Origin: Loktanella sp.
GTDB lineage: Bacteria; Pseudomonadota; Alphaproteobacteria; Rhodobacterales; Rhodobacteraceae
Direction of reading: 5' to 3'
DNA length: 43,611 bases
NCBI GenBank assembly: GCA_024635625.1
Contig: JAGXIQ010000014.1
Coordinates: 1 to 43,611, forward strand
In this document: one piece after another, positions 27,360 through 35,385 of the stretch
Layout of the letters: each line of letters opens with the position of its first letter
How positions within the stretch are numbered: position 1 is the stretch's first letter
The notes under the pieces: model-generated
Databases searched by the model: none
What the model saw: the letters and a program-made list of their open reading frames with translations, nothing else
Told to the model about the DNA's origin: nothing
Translations under genes and position numbers: made by a program

Positions 27360-27814
27360 GGCAGCGTCGCGTAGTCAGTGCACAAGATGCCATCCAAATG
27401 ATCACGTTCATGCTGCATGATCACTGCCGCAGAGCCTTCGAATAGCCCCGTCTGGACGGTGCCATCCAGATTTTGCCACCGCATCTTTACGATCTTCGGA
27501 CGCGGGACTGCGACAGTCAGCATCGGAATTGAAAGGCAAGATTCTTCGTTCACCACCAGTTCGACATCCGCTTCGACCACCTCGGCATTAACGAAAGCAC
27601 GTGGTGTCCGCTCTCCGGTCTTCCACGTCACATCTGTGACGAATACGCGGCTGAGCACACCTATCTGGGGTGCAGCCAAACCGCGACCGGGGGCTGCATA
27701 CATCGCGGCAAACATGTCCTCGGTCAGCTTCGCCAACTCTGCATCGAACACTGACACTGGCGCGCAAACCGCACGCAGCGCGTCGTTTGGCACAGTCAGT
27801 ATAAGCCGGATCAC
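27356..27814 (-). CDS. def: Peptide deformylase, second paralogue
   Basis: The middle gene of the deformylase cluster, 152 residues. Peptide deformylase removes the formyl group from nascent N-terminal fMet. Motif 1 is GRGLAAPQIG; motif 2 is ESCLSIP, where Ser replaces the Gly of EGCLS; motif 3 is QHERDHLDG with the catalytic Glu and both His intact. It should therefore be catalytically competent. It overlaps the first gene and the third gene by four bases each (ATGA-type), so the three are one transcript. Lower similarity to standard PDF than the first copy suggests a specialised substrate range, which is inference. Confidence 0.92.
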   Translation of the reverse strand: MIRLILTVPNDALRAVCAPVSVFDAELAKLTEDMFAAMYAAPGRGLAAPQIGVLSRVFVTDVTWKTGERTPRAFVNAEVVEADVELVVNEESCLSIPMLTVAVPRPKIVKMRWQNLDGTVQTGLFEGSAAVIMQHERDHLDGILCTDYATLP

Positions 27815-28332
27815 GCCCGCGCCCTTTCACGCTTTAGCTTTTGCATCTTGCGGGTGATCATCTGCCGCTTCAGTGGCTTAAGGTAGTCAATAAACAGCTT
27901 GCCGTTCAAATGGTCGATCTCGTGCTGCACACACGTTGCCCACAAGCCATCGAACCGCTCCGTTTGGCTGGCGCCGTCCAAGTCCATCCAACGCACCTCG
28001 ACTTCGGCCGGGCGCTCTACATCGGCATATTGCTCTGGGATCGACAAACAGCCTTCTTCGTAGGTGCTGCGGTCCTCGCTTGACCACGAAACTTCGGGGT
28101 TCAGCAAAACCATGGGCCGTGCGGGTGTTGCGTCATCCTTTACGCAATCCATGACCATCATGCGCAGCATAACGCCGACCTGAGGCGCGGCCAAACCGAT
28201 GCCAGGTGCGTCATACATTGTCTCTAACATGTCGGCGGCAAGCGTGCGCAGATCGGCCGTCACCTCTGTCACGGGATCAGTCACCTTTTTCAGGCGCGGG
28301 TCGGGATGGATCAAGATTGGGCGTAATGTCAT
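27811..28332 (-). CDS. def: Peptide deformylase, canonical copy
   Basis: The first gene of the cluster and the clearest housekeeping deformylase, 173 residues. All three motifs are canonical: GIGLAAPQVG, EGCLSIPEQ and QHEIDHLNGKLFIDYL. The Cys in motif 2 and the two His in motif 3 bind Fe2+ and the Glu of HEIDH is the general base/acid. It ends with a basic helical tail (QMITRKMQKLKRERARA), common in alphaproteobacterial PDFs. It starts the operon and is divergent from the PatB/MalY-type gene. fmt, the usual partner of def, is not beside it in this window. Confidence 0.96.
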   Translation of the reverse strand: MTLRPILIHPDPRLKKVTDPVTEVTADLRTLAADMLETMYDAPGIGLAAPQVGVMLRMMVMDCVKDDATPARPMVLLNPEVSWSSEDRSTYEEGCLSIPEQYADVERPAEVEVRWMDLDGASQTERFDGLWATCVQHEIDHLNGKLFIDYLKPLKRQMITRKMQKLKRERARA

Positions 28333-28444
28333 TTCCCCGATCTAATGGCTGGCCTGCCGATTGCCAAGTCATCGCGCGATTTTCACCTTGGCACCCGAAA
28401 CCCCGCTGTTAGGGTCACGGGCAATCCCAGCCAACAGGTGCCCC

Positions 28445-29614
28445 ATGAGTTTTGACGCCCCCGTAAATCGCCGCAACACCCACTGCGTGAAGTGGGACGC
28501 AATGGAAGCCGTCTATGGCGTCAATCCAGATGACGGCATCGCCATGTGGGTGGCCGACATGGAATTCCGGGCGCCAGACGTTATCCAGAATGCCATCGCC
28601 GCGATGCACGACCACGGTGTTTATGGGTACTATGGCAACCCGACACCCTATACCGACGCAATCCGCTGGTGGATGAAAACCCGCCACGGTTGGGACGTCG
28701 ATACCGATTCCATTTTTACCACGCATGGCTTGGTCAATGGCACAGGCCTCTGCGTTGATGCCTATAGCGCACCCGGCGACGCCGTCGTCCTGTTCACGCC
28801 TGTTTACCACGCCTTCGCCCGCATAATCACTGCCGCTGGCCGAGAGGTGCGATCCTGCGAACTGGTAAACACAAACGGCCGCTACGAGATGGATTTTGAC
28901 GTCTACGACGCCCAGATGACAGGTAACGAGCGGATGGTGATCCTATGTTCGCCCCACAACCCCGGTGGTCGTGTCTGGTCCCACGCCGAGCTGCAGGCAG
29001 TAGCCGCTTTTGCCAAACGCCACGATTTGATCCTCGTCTCGGACGAAATCCACCACGACCTGTTGATGCCCGGCCAGACCCACATTCCAATGGCACATAT
29101 AGATGGCATCAACGACCGCCTTGTCATGATGACTGCCGCGACAAAGACCTTCAACATCGCCGGCAGTCATACTGGTAACGTCATCATCCCAGACCCGGCG
29201 CTGCGGAAACCCTTTGCTGCGCGCATGAACGCGCTTGGCATTTCGCCCAATAGCTTTGGCCTACACATGACGACCGCGGCCTATTCGGTAGAAGGTGCCG
29301 CGTGGGTCGACGATCTTTGCGCCTATCTTGACGACAACCGCCGCATCTTTGATGAAGGCGTCAACGCTATACCGGGCGTGCATTCTATGCCGCTAGAGGC
29401 AACCTATCTGGCGTGGGTAGACTTCGCAGGTACTGGCATGGCGCCAGAAGAGGTCATCCGCCGCGTTCAACAAGACGCGCAAATCGCGCCAAACCACGGC
29501 ACGACCTTCGGCCAAGGCGGTGACAGTTTTCTGCGCTTTAACTTCGGTGCACCACGCGCACAAATCGAAGATGCGGTAGGGCGTCTGCAAAACGCTTTCG
29601 CCGATTTGCAGTAG
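28445..29614 (+). CDS. PatB/MalY-type PLP-dependent C-S lyase
   Basis: A 389-residue fold type I PLP enzyme of the MalY/PatB group, which usually has cystathionine beta-lyase activity and may also regulate. The ATG at 28445 starts the conserved MSFDAPVNRRNTHCVKWD; the frame is open upstream. Family motifs are MWVADMEFRAPDVI, YGYYGNPTPYTDAI, FTPVYHAF, SPHNPGGRVW, the cofactor-binding Asp in LVSDEIHHDL and the Schiff-base Lys in AATKTFNIAGSH; FLRFNFGAPR near the C-terminus holds the carboxylate-binding Arg. It belongs to methionine or sulfur metabolism by family. It is divergent from the def cluster. Confidence 0.9.
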   Translation: MSFDAPVNRRNTHCVKWDAMEAVYGVNPDDGIAMWVADMEFRAPDVIQNAIAAMHDHGVYGYYGNPTPYTDAIRWWMKTRHGWDVDTDSIFTTHGLVNGTGLCVDAYSAPGDAVVLFTPVYHAFARIITAAGREVRSCELVNTNGRYEMDFDVYDAQMTGNERMVILCSPHNPGGRVWSHAELQAVAAFAKRHDLILVSDEIHHDLLMPGQTHIPMAHIDGINDRLVMMTAATKTFNIAGSHTGNVIIPDPALRKPFAARMNALGISPNSFGLHMTTAAYSVEGAAWVDDLCAYLDDNRRIFDEGVNAIPGVHSMPLEATYLAWVDFAGTGMAPEEVIRRVQQDAQIAPNHGTTFGQGGDSFLRFNFGAPRAQIEDAVGRLQNAFADLQ

Positions 29615-29626
29615 AAATAGCTGAAA

Positions 29627-29977
29627 TTAGCCGCGGGGCAGCAGCCCCGCTGGCGTTGCATCAAGCCGGGCAAAATCCACTGGGGCGGTTTCCGTGACAA
29701 GATGGAGCCACTTAAAGTCGACGATGCATTCACCGTCTTCGACACGGCTGCCGATGATCAGCGCCTGATACAGATGCCGCATCCCGTCATAGATATCCAC
29801 ACGGCCCCGCAGGTGATCGCAGGCAGTGGCATCCAACGCCATACCATCTGCCCAGAACCTGCGAATGCGCAGAACATCCTCTCCGTCGTGGACACACAGA
29901 CGGTTACCTCGCTGCAACGACACGCGTCGCGCGTCCTGCAATCCCTTCATTACGGCCTCTGGCAAATAATCATTCAT
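29627..29977 (-). CDS. Conserved hypothetical protein
   Basis: A 116-residue protein I cannot assign to a family. The ATG at 29977 has GGGAG nine bases upstream; an earlier in-frame start at 29995 lacks support. It has no signal peptide or membrane helix. Visible features are an N-terminal basic helix (LPEAVMKGLQDARRVSLQRGNRL), a strand-rich middle with CVHDGEDVLRIRRFW and LRGRVDIYDGMRHLYQALIIGS, and a C-terminal DFKWLHLVTETAP. The Arg/Asp-rich middle might bind nucleic acid or a partner, but this is speculation. It lies 95 bases behind cobM on the same strand, probably as a separate unit. Confidence 0.7.
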   Translation of the reverse strand: MNDYLPEAVMKGLQDARRVSLQRGNRLCVHDGEDVLRIRRFWADGMALDATACDHLRGRVDIYDGMRHLYQALIIGSRVEDGECIVDFKWLHLVTETAPVDFARLDATPAGLLPRG

Positions 29978-30072
29978 CGCAACGCTCCCTTCCAACTCGA
30001 AGTAACGCGTATATGTAACGATTGTTCAAAGACTTTCTTCGCTGCAGTGCCGCAACGCAACTGCAGAAAAAA

Positions 30073-30843
30073 TCAGGACTTTTTCGCCTTGGGTCGCAAA
30101 ACATGGGGTTTCGCCGCATCATATAGCGCGCTGTCCGGAAATCCGTGTTGGGAACCCAACACGGGACCGACCATAATCAACGCAGTCCGCGTGATCTTGG
30201 CCTCTCGCACCTTCGCATGAATATCAGAAAGCGTGCCGCGCAGAATCACTTGGTCTGGCCAAGAGGCGCGGTAAATCACCGCCACTGGGCAATCAGCGCC
30301 ATAGAACGGAGTCAGTTGCCGCTCAATCTCGCGCAGCGCCCTGACGCCCAAATGAATGGCTAGGGTCGTGCCGGTTCGCGCGAAATTCTCAAGCGTCTCG
30401 CCCGCAGGCATAGAGGTTGACTTCATGCTCATCCGCGTCAGCACAATGGATTGCCCCACCTCAGGTACGGTCAGCTCTGTTCCCATCGCTGCCGCCGCCG
30501 CCGCATAAGCGGGAACACCGGGAATGATCGCATAATCGATCCCGTCTGCCTTCAGCCGCCGAATTTGTTCGGCAATCGCTCCATAAAGCGACGGATCGCC
30601 GGAATGAACACGCGCCACGTCTTGACCGGCCCCGTGGGCCGTGACGATCTCCGCATGGGTTTCATCCAGAGTCATGCTCGCTGTATCCAGCACCCGCGCA
30701 CCCTCTGGCGCAATCGCCACAACCTCCGCCGGGACTAGCGATCCCGCATACATGCAGACCGGACACGCCCCAATCAACCGCGCGGCCTTCAGCGTCAAAA
30801 GCTCTGGGTCACCCGGACCCGCACCGATAAAGTAAACCGTCAT
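30073..30843 (-). CDS. cobM: Precorrin-4 C(11)-methyltransferase
   Basis: CobM (CbiF in the anaerobic pathway) transfers a methyl from SAM to C-11 of precorrin-4 in cobalamin ring synthesis. The 256 residues have the tetrapyrrole methylase signature: VYFIGAGPGDPELLTLKA at the N-terminus, HSGDPSLYGAI near residue 93, PGVPAYAAAAAAMGTELT, and the VILTRMSMKSTSMP stretch specific to CobM/CbiF. It is the last gene of the leftward cobalamin operon, 67 bases behind the cbiG-cobJ fusion. Whether its substrate carries cobalt depends on which version of the pathway operates here. Confidence 0.94.
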   Translation of the reverse strand: MTVYFIGAGPGDPELLTLKAARLIGACPVCMYAGSLVPAEVVAIAPEGARVLDTASMTLDETHAEIVTAHGAGQDVARVHSGDPSLYGAIAEQIRRLKADGIDYAIIPGVPAYAAAAAAMGTELTVPEVGQSIVLTRMSMKSTSMPAGETLENFARTGTTLAIHLGVRALREIERQLTPFYGADCPVAVIYRASWPDQVILRGTLSDIHAKVREAKITRTALIMVGPVLGSQHGFPDSALYDAAKPHVLRPKAKKS

Positions 30844-30910
30844 CTTCTCTCCTCTCGGGGACGGTGGTTGGGGCGCCTTCGGGTGTCAGCCCGAACAGCG
30901 CCGCACACCG

Positions 30911-32731
30911 TCACCCCGCCAAATCGCCATCAATCTTGCGCGCATAGCCGCGCGGCGTGAACATCCGAGGACCCTCGCCCAGCATCGCCAGTCGCGAATT
31001 GCTTGAACCGACAAGCACGACAGTCAGCATGTCGACCTCGTCGACCTGCAATTCGTCCAGCCGCCGATAGCGCACATATTCCTCAGGTCGCCCCAATGAG
31101 CTCGCCAACATCACCGGAGTATCCCCCGGCCTATGTTTCAGAAGAATATCCCGCGCCTCGGCTAACAGTGTGCGCCGGGTCTTGCTTACAGGGTTGTAGA
31201 AAGCGACGACGAAGTCCCCCTCTGCGGCGGCCCGCAATCTTCGCAGGATATCGTCCCGCGGCGTTAGCAGATCACTTAGTGAAATCGCGCAGAAATCGTG
31301 TCCCAAAGGTGCACCAGCCCGCGCAGCAGCCCCTTGCAAAGCACTGACACCTGGCGAACACACCACCTCGACCCGTCGTGCGGCGTCGGAAACGCCCATC
31401 GCGTCCGGTCCCCGGTCCAGCAATTCAAACACAAGCGCGCCCATCGCATAGATGCCCGCATCGCCGGAACAGACGAGTGCGACGTTCTTGCCAAGTGCGG
31501 CCTGCTCTAACGCATAGCGACACCGGGCCTCTTCTCCGCCCAGCGGAAAGTCGGACCGTTCCTTGCCCACGGCCAGCGGCCCCAGCAGATCGATGTAAAG
31601 CCCGTAACCCACCAATTCCTCGGCTTCGGCTACCAACCGCGACACCTCTGGCGTGCGCCAGCTTGCCTGCCCCGGTCCAATGCCCACGACCGACAACCGC
31701 CCCCGCGCCCGTCCACGCAAAGCCGTCAGGGGGTGATCCAATGACGCGATAGCGCAGGTCGCCATAGCGGCCTTGCGTTTGGTCACGCGCAGTTGCCCAT
31801 TCGGCCCAACCTGCGCCAAGGCTGCCGCTTCTGACACACCGTGCGCGCCCACTTCCGCAAAGACCACGTCGGATGGATGCGCCAGACGCGGTGTCTCCAC
31901 TTCTAATGTATCTGCCTCAAACAGCCGCAATGGCAGATCGTATGCCCGCGCGAAGGCAAGAATCGCAGGCTCGTCCGCTTTCAACGCAATCGTATTGATA
32001 CAGGCAAGCGCTTGCGGCGCGATGCCAGCCTCTGCCAATGTAGCTGTAACCAGCGCCGCCAAGTCTTCTGGCGGGCAATTCCGCGCGCAGCCCACACCCA
32101 GTGCAAAATGCTGCGGGGCAAAGTGCAAATGATCTGGCCCCAGATCAGCCACCGCCGCAGTCCCGCAGGTGATCCGCAACCCATCGCCTTGCGGCAAGTC
32201 CTGCAACCACGTCGCGGCCAGCGCGTCCGGCCCCGCGACCGTGGCCCCAGCCCCCGACAACAACAGAGCCATCGCGTCTTTCGCGTCTCCCGGATTAACA
32301 AGACGCCAACCCGCAGGCGGCGCATCCAGCGCCACACCTAGCGCCACGTCGCCAGCTGTCGTCACGGCCGCCACTGCGCCCAGCGCCTGTGCAATTTGGG
32401 ATGCCAACCGATTGGCCCCACGATGGCCACCCAATAGCGGCACCACAACACCACCGTCATCGCTGACCGACACAACAGGAGGCTCTGACGTCTTGTCCGC
32501 TAATAACGGCGCCACCGCCCGGATTAGAATGCCACTGGCACAGACTCCGACAATCGGTACACCTGCCGCAAACAAATCCCGCGCGTGATCCAAAGCATTG
32601 GCGAAATACGCATCCGCCCGGTCCACGCGGCCTGCGCGGCCATGCACTGCGCAGCCTAGAACCGCGGCCACCCGATGTGCCGTCGCCTCACCCGCGCGCG
32701 ACAGCGCCATCACCACTGGTTCTACAGCCAT
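30911..32731 (-). CDS. cobJ: CbiG-CobJ fusion: acetaldehyde-releasing protein and C17 methyltransferase
   Basis: A 606-residue bifunctional cobalamin protein. Residues about 1-330 match CbiG/CobE: an N-terminal part with PIVGVCASGILIRAVAPLL and SDDGGVVVPLLGGHRGANRLA, then the CobE-like FALGVGCARNCPPEDLA and INTIALKADEPAIL. Residues about 340-600 match CobJ/CbiH, a SAM-dependent C17 methyltransferase that also contracts the ring: LSVVGIGPGQASWRT, ALVCSGDAGIYAMGA, VCSPGVSALQGAAARAGAPLGHDFCAISLSDLLTP. In the anaerobic pathway CbiG opens the delta-lactone made by CbiH, so the fusion joins consecutive steps. Its ATG lies ten bases inside the end of cobI. It sits in an operon with CbiX, which also points toward a cobalt-early route. 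Confidence 0.92.
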   Translation of the reverse strand: MAVEPVVMALSRAGEATAHRVAAVLGCAVHGRAGRVDRADAYFANALDHARDLFAAGVPIVGVCASGILIRAVAPLLADKTSEPPVVSVSDDGGVVVPLLGGHRGANRLASQIAQALGAVAAVTTAGDVALGVALDAPPAGWRLVNPGDAKDAMALLLSGAGATVAGPDALAATWLQDLPQGDGLRITCGTAAVADLGPDHLHFAPQHFALGVGCARNCPPEDLAALVTATLAEAGIAPQALACINTIALKADEPAILAFARAYDLPLRLFEADTLEVETPRLAHPSDVVFAEVGAHGVSEAAALAQVGPNGQLRVTKRKAAMATCAIASLDHPLTALRGRARGRLSVVGIGPGQASWRTPEVSRLVAEAEELVGYGLYIDLLGPLAVGKERSDFPLGGEEARCRYALEQAALGKNVALVCSGDAGIYAMGALVFELLDRGPDAMGVSDAARRVEVVCSPGVSALQGAAARAGAPLGHDFCAISLSDLLTPRDDILRRLRAAAEGDFVVAFYNPVSKTRRTLLAEARDILLKHRPGDTPVMLASSLGRPEEYVRYRRLDELQVDEVDMLTVVLVGSSNSRLAMLGEGPRMFTPRGYARKIDGDLAG

Positions 32732-33423
32732 GGATCGGCCCCCTTTGTCAGCAAAATCATCGAAAAATACGGTGCGACGTCAGGCGCGTCTGCAAGTGGA
32801 CACACCACCTCTTGCGGCAAACTGGCCCGTTCGACGTAAACCGCCTCTGCCGTTAACCCCAAATCAGCAATCACAGCTCGAATTTTTGGCAGATGCCGCC
32901 CCACTTTCATGATCACGACACTTTCCGCGCCGCCGATACGGTCGCGCAGCTCTGCCTCTGGCAGTGGCCCCGGTAACACCGTCAGCCGTTCGTTACGCGC
33001 CACCAATGGGCGCCCTGCCCGCGCCGCACAGGCCGCGATCGAGGTTACCCCCGGCACGACTTCAACCTGGTATCGCCCTGACAGACGCGCGAACAAATAC
33101 ATGAATGATCCGTAAAAAAACGGATCCCCCTCGCAGAGACAGACGACATCGCGGCCCGCATCCAGATGCTGTGCAATTGCAGCCGCGCCGGTGTCATAGG
33201 CCGCTTGCGCCGGCGCGCGCTCCACGCTCATCGGGACGTCCATGACGATCTCGACAGCCCCAGCCGGGATAAGGTCAGCAGCAATGGATCGCGCAAAGCT
33301 GGCGCCTCCCGCTAGCGTCGGATAGGCAACGACGCCGGCACCCTCTATTAACCGCGCCGCGCGCAGCGTCATCAGATCCGCCGCACCTGGCCCAAGTCCG
33401 ACACCATACAAAACGCCACTCAT
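32722..33423 (-). CDS. cobI: Precorrin-2 C(20)-methyltransferase
   Basis: CobI (CbiL) adds a methyl to C-20 of precorrin-2, the first committed step to the corrin ring. The 233 residues show LYGVGLGPGAADLMTLRAARLI, the CEGDPFFYGSFMYLFARL segment near residue 95 and VEVVPGVTSIAACAARAGRPL, all hallmarks of the C20 tetrapyrrole methylases; MKVGRHLPKIR lies further on. It ends ten bases after the start of cbiG-cobJ, giving coupled translation, and follows cobL after 55 bases. A short palindrome (GCCCAATTGGGC) sits in that gap. Sequence alone does not tell metal-free from cobalt-bearing substrate. Confidence 0.94.
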   Translation of the reverse strand: MSGVLYGVGLGPGAADLMTLRAARLIEGAGVVAYPTLAGGASFARSIAADLIPAGAVEIVMDVPMSVERAPAQAAYDTGAAAIAQHLDAGRDVVCLCEGDPFFYGSFMYLFARLSGRYQVEVVPGVTSIAACAARAGRPLVARNERLTVLPGPLPEAELRDRIGGAESVVIMKVGRHLPKIRAVIADLGLTAEAVYVERASLPQEVVCPLADAPDVAPYFSMILLTKGADPWL

Positions 33424-33478
33424 GCCACGCGTCCGTATTCGCCCAATTGGGCAAACCGCCCCCGAAGGGTCAAAAATA

Positions 33479-34681
33479 TCATCGCTTTACAAGACTCCAC
33501 TGGGTGACCGGCATTGCCGGCCGCCAGCCCGTCAAGCGTCCCACAGGCTCTGCCCGGCAGACCGACAGCCTGACAAGATCCCCACCGTGCCGCGTATACA
33601 GCGCCATCAGAACGGCCTCTGATTCCAACGTCACGGCATTCACAACCAGCCGTCCGAGGGGGCGCAATGCGGCCCAAGCGGCCACGAACACGTCCTCGCT
33701 TAATCCGCCGCCGATAAAGATCGCATCAGGTGCCGCCAATCCTTCAAGGCAATCCGGTGCGGTCCCCTCCAACAGCTCTAGCTTAGGCGCACCCAGTGCC
33801 AGCGCGTTGGCCGCAGCCATCGCGCGTCTGTCGTCGCGCGGTTCGATCCCGATCGCGCGGGCATAGCGGGCGGCGCGCATCCATTCGATCGCGACAGAGC
33901 CGGACCCGCAACCGATATCCCACAAAAGAGCACCGCGCATCGGCATCAGCTTGGCCAACGTCGCCGCACGGATTTCCTGCTTTGTCATTGTGCCATCAGA
34001 CTGGAACAACTCGTCCGCCAACCCCGGCACCCGCGGCAGCAGGGCCGCGTCAGGGGCTGCGATACATTCTACTGCCAATGTATTGAAAGGCGGCACCACA
34101 TGGTCCCATGTGGCCGCAATCCCGTCAAACCGAGCCTCTGCTTTGCCACCCATCGCCGCAAGCACGGTCATCCGCGACTGACCAAAACCGCGTTGCGCCA
34201 AGTATGCTGCAATCTGCGCTGGCGTTTCCGCCCCCGTCGTTAAGATCAGAAGCCGGGCGTCAGGCTGGATAAATGCGACCATCTGCGCCACGGGACGTCC
34301 ATGCACGGTTAGCGTCTCGACATCTGCAAGGCTCCACCCCATGCGGGCGGCGGCAAGCTGAAACGCGCTAAGCTGCGGGTGATAGACTATTTCCGATGGA
34401 TCAATCGCCCTTCCGATGCGCGCGCCGACGGAAAACCACAACGGATCGCCGGTCACCAAGACAACGGCGCGCCGCCCCCGTAATCCACGGATCGTGTCGA
34501 TCATCGCATCGAACGGCGACGGCCAAGCCACACGCTCCGCCGTCACATTAGTCGACAAAGCATGATGGCGGTCACCGCCAAGGATGACCTCTGCCGCCTC
34601 GACCACGGCGCGGGTGGCAGGATTCAAGCCATCCATCCCGTCTTCGCCGATCCCGACGATATGTAGCCACGGTGCAGTCAT
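33479..34681 (-). CDS. cobL: Precorrin-6Y C5,15-methyltransferase (decarboxylating)
   Basis: CobL methylates C-5 and C-15 and decarboxylates the C-12 acetate. It is bimodular: a CbiE-like tetrapyrrole methylase (about residues 1-200, LHIVGIGEDGMDGL, VVLVTGDPLWFSVG) and a CbiT-like class I methyltransferase (about 225-400, DIGCGSGSVAIEW). In Salmonella these are separate proteins, so the fused form is typical of the aerobic route but is also found elsewhere. The ATG at 34681 overlaps the cobH stop in ATGA, which fixes the start; the open frame to 34777 is not used. 400 residues is a normal length. Confidence 0.95.
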   Translation of the reverse strand: MTAPWLHIVGIGEDGMDGLNPATRAVVEAAEVILGGDRHHALSTNVTAERVAWPSPFDAMIDTIRGLRGRRAVVLVTGDPLWFSVGARIGRAIDPSEIVYHPQLSAFQLAAARMGWSLADVETLTVHGRPVAQMVAFIQPDARLLILTTGAETPAQIAAYLAQRGFGQSRMTVLAAMGGKAEARFDGIAATWDHVVPPFNTLAVECIAAPDAALLPRVPGLADELFQSDGTMTKQEIRAATLAKLMPMRGALLWDIGCGSGSVAIEWMRAARYARAIGIEPRDDRRAMAAANALALGAPKLELLEGTAPDCLEGLAAPDAIFIGGGLSEDVFVAAWAALRPLGRLVVNAVTLESEAVLMALYTRHGGDLVRLSVCRAEPVGRLTGWRPAMPVTQWSLVKR

Positions 34682-35316
34682 GTCCGATCCTCCGGTAAGC
34701 CCGCGGCAAGGGCATTCACTGCCGCCGCGGCCAAGGCTGATCCGCCACGCCGTCCGCGCAGGGCGATGAAATCGCAACCGCGGGGGTCGGCAGCCAGTTC
34801 GGCCTTTGATTCCGCTGCCCCGACAAAACCCACCGGAAACCCAAGGATGACCGCAGGCAACGGCGCGCCTTCATCGATCAATTCCAGTAGGTGGAACAGG
34901 GCAGTCGGTGCGTTGCCAATAGCAACCACAGCCCCAGCCAGATGCGGTGCCCATAATTCGACGGCCGCGGCAGAGCGGGTATTGCCGATCGCTTTCGCCC
35001 TGTCAGGGACACTGCTGTCATTCAAAGTCACGATTACAGCATTGTCCGCTGGCAAATGCCTACGGATGATACCCGCCGCCACCATTTCGCAGTCGCATAG
35101 CACAGGCGCGCCGCCCGCTAATGCTGCTTGACCAGCACGTGCAGCGTCTGGCGAAAACGCAAGACGGTCCGCGATTTCTATCATGCCGCATGCGTGGATC
35201 AGGCGCGTCATGACCGAGTGCATGGCCACAGGAAAGCGGTCCAGACGCGCCTCGGCGCGCACTGTGGCAAAGCTTTGCGCGTAAATTGCGGCGGGATCTT
35301 TTTCGTAGGGTCTCAA
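34678..35316 (-). CDS. cobH: Precorrin-8X methylmutase
   Basis: CobH (CbiC) moves the C-11 methyl to C-12, turning precorrin-8 into hydrogenobyrinate (or the cobalt equivalent). The 212 residues include the catalytic His in TRLIHACGM, the VLCDCEMVAAGI segment, and the Gly-rich VILGFPVGFVGAAESKAEL and ALRGRRGGSALAAAAVNALA. The start is a TTG at 35316 (MRPYEKDPAAIYA), with AAAAGG upstream; no ATG or GTG fits the conserved N-terminus. It overlaps cobL by four bases and is separated from cbiX by 69 bases. Standard length. Confidence 0.94.
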   Translation of the reverse strand: MRPYEKDPAAIYAQSFATVRAEARLDRFPVAMHSVMTRLIHACGMIEIADRLAFSPDAARAGQAALAGGAPVLCDCEMVAAGIIRRHLPADNAVIVTLNDSSVPDRAKAIGNTRSAAAVELWAPHLAGAVVAIGNAPTALFHLLELIDEGAPLPAVILGFPVGFVGAAESKAELAADPRGCDFIALRGRRGGSALAAAAVNALAAGLPEDRT

Positions 35317-35385
35317 ACGGCTCTACCTTTTACGGGTTGAAGGGACGGACCCTTCTGGGGAGTTTAGGACGCCAAATACACGGGA

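Noticed and set aside
30042-30070. CTGCAG...CTGCAG hairpin followed by A-run after cobM
   Set aside because: The A-run is on the wrong side for a leftward terminator and no T-run follows in either direction.
33440-33456. GCCCAATTGGGC palindrome between cobL and cobI
   Set aside because: Short, inside a transcribed operon gap and without a second copy; could be chance.
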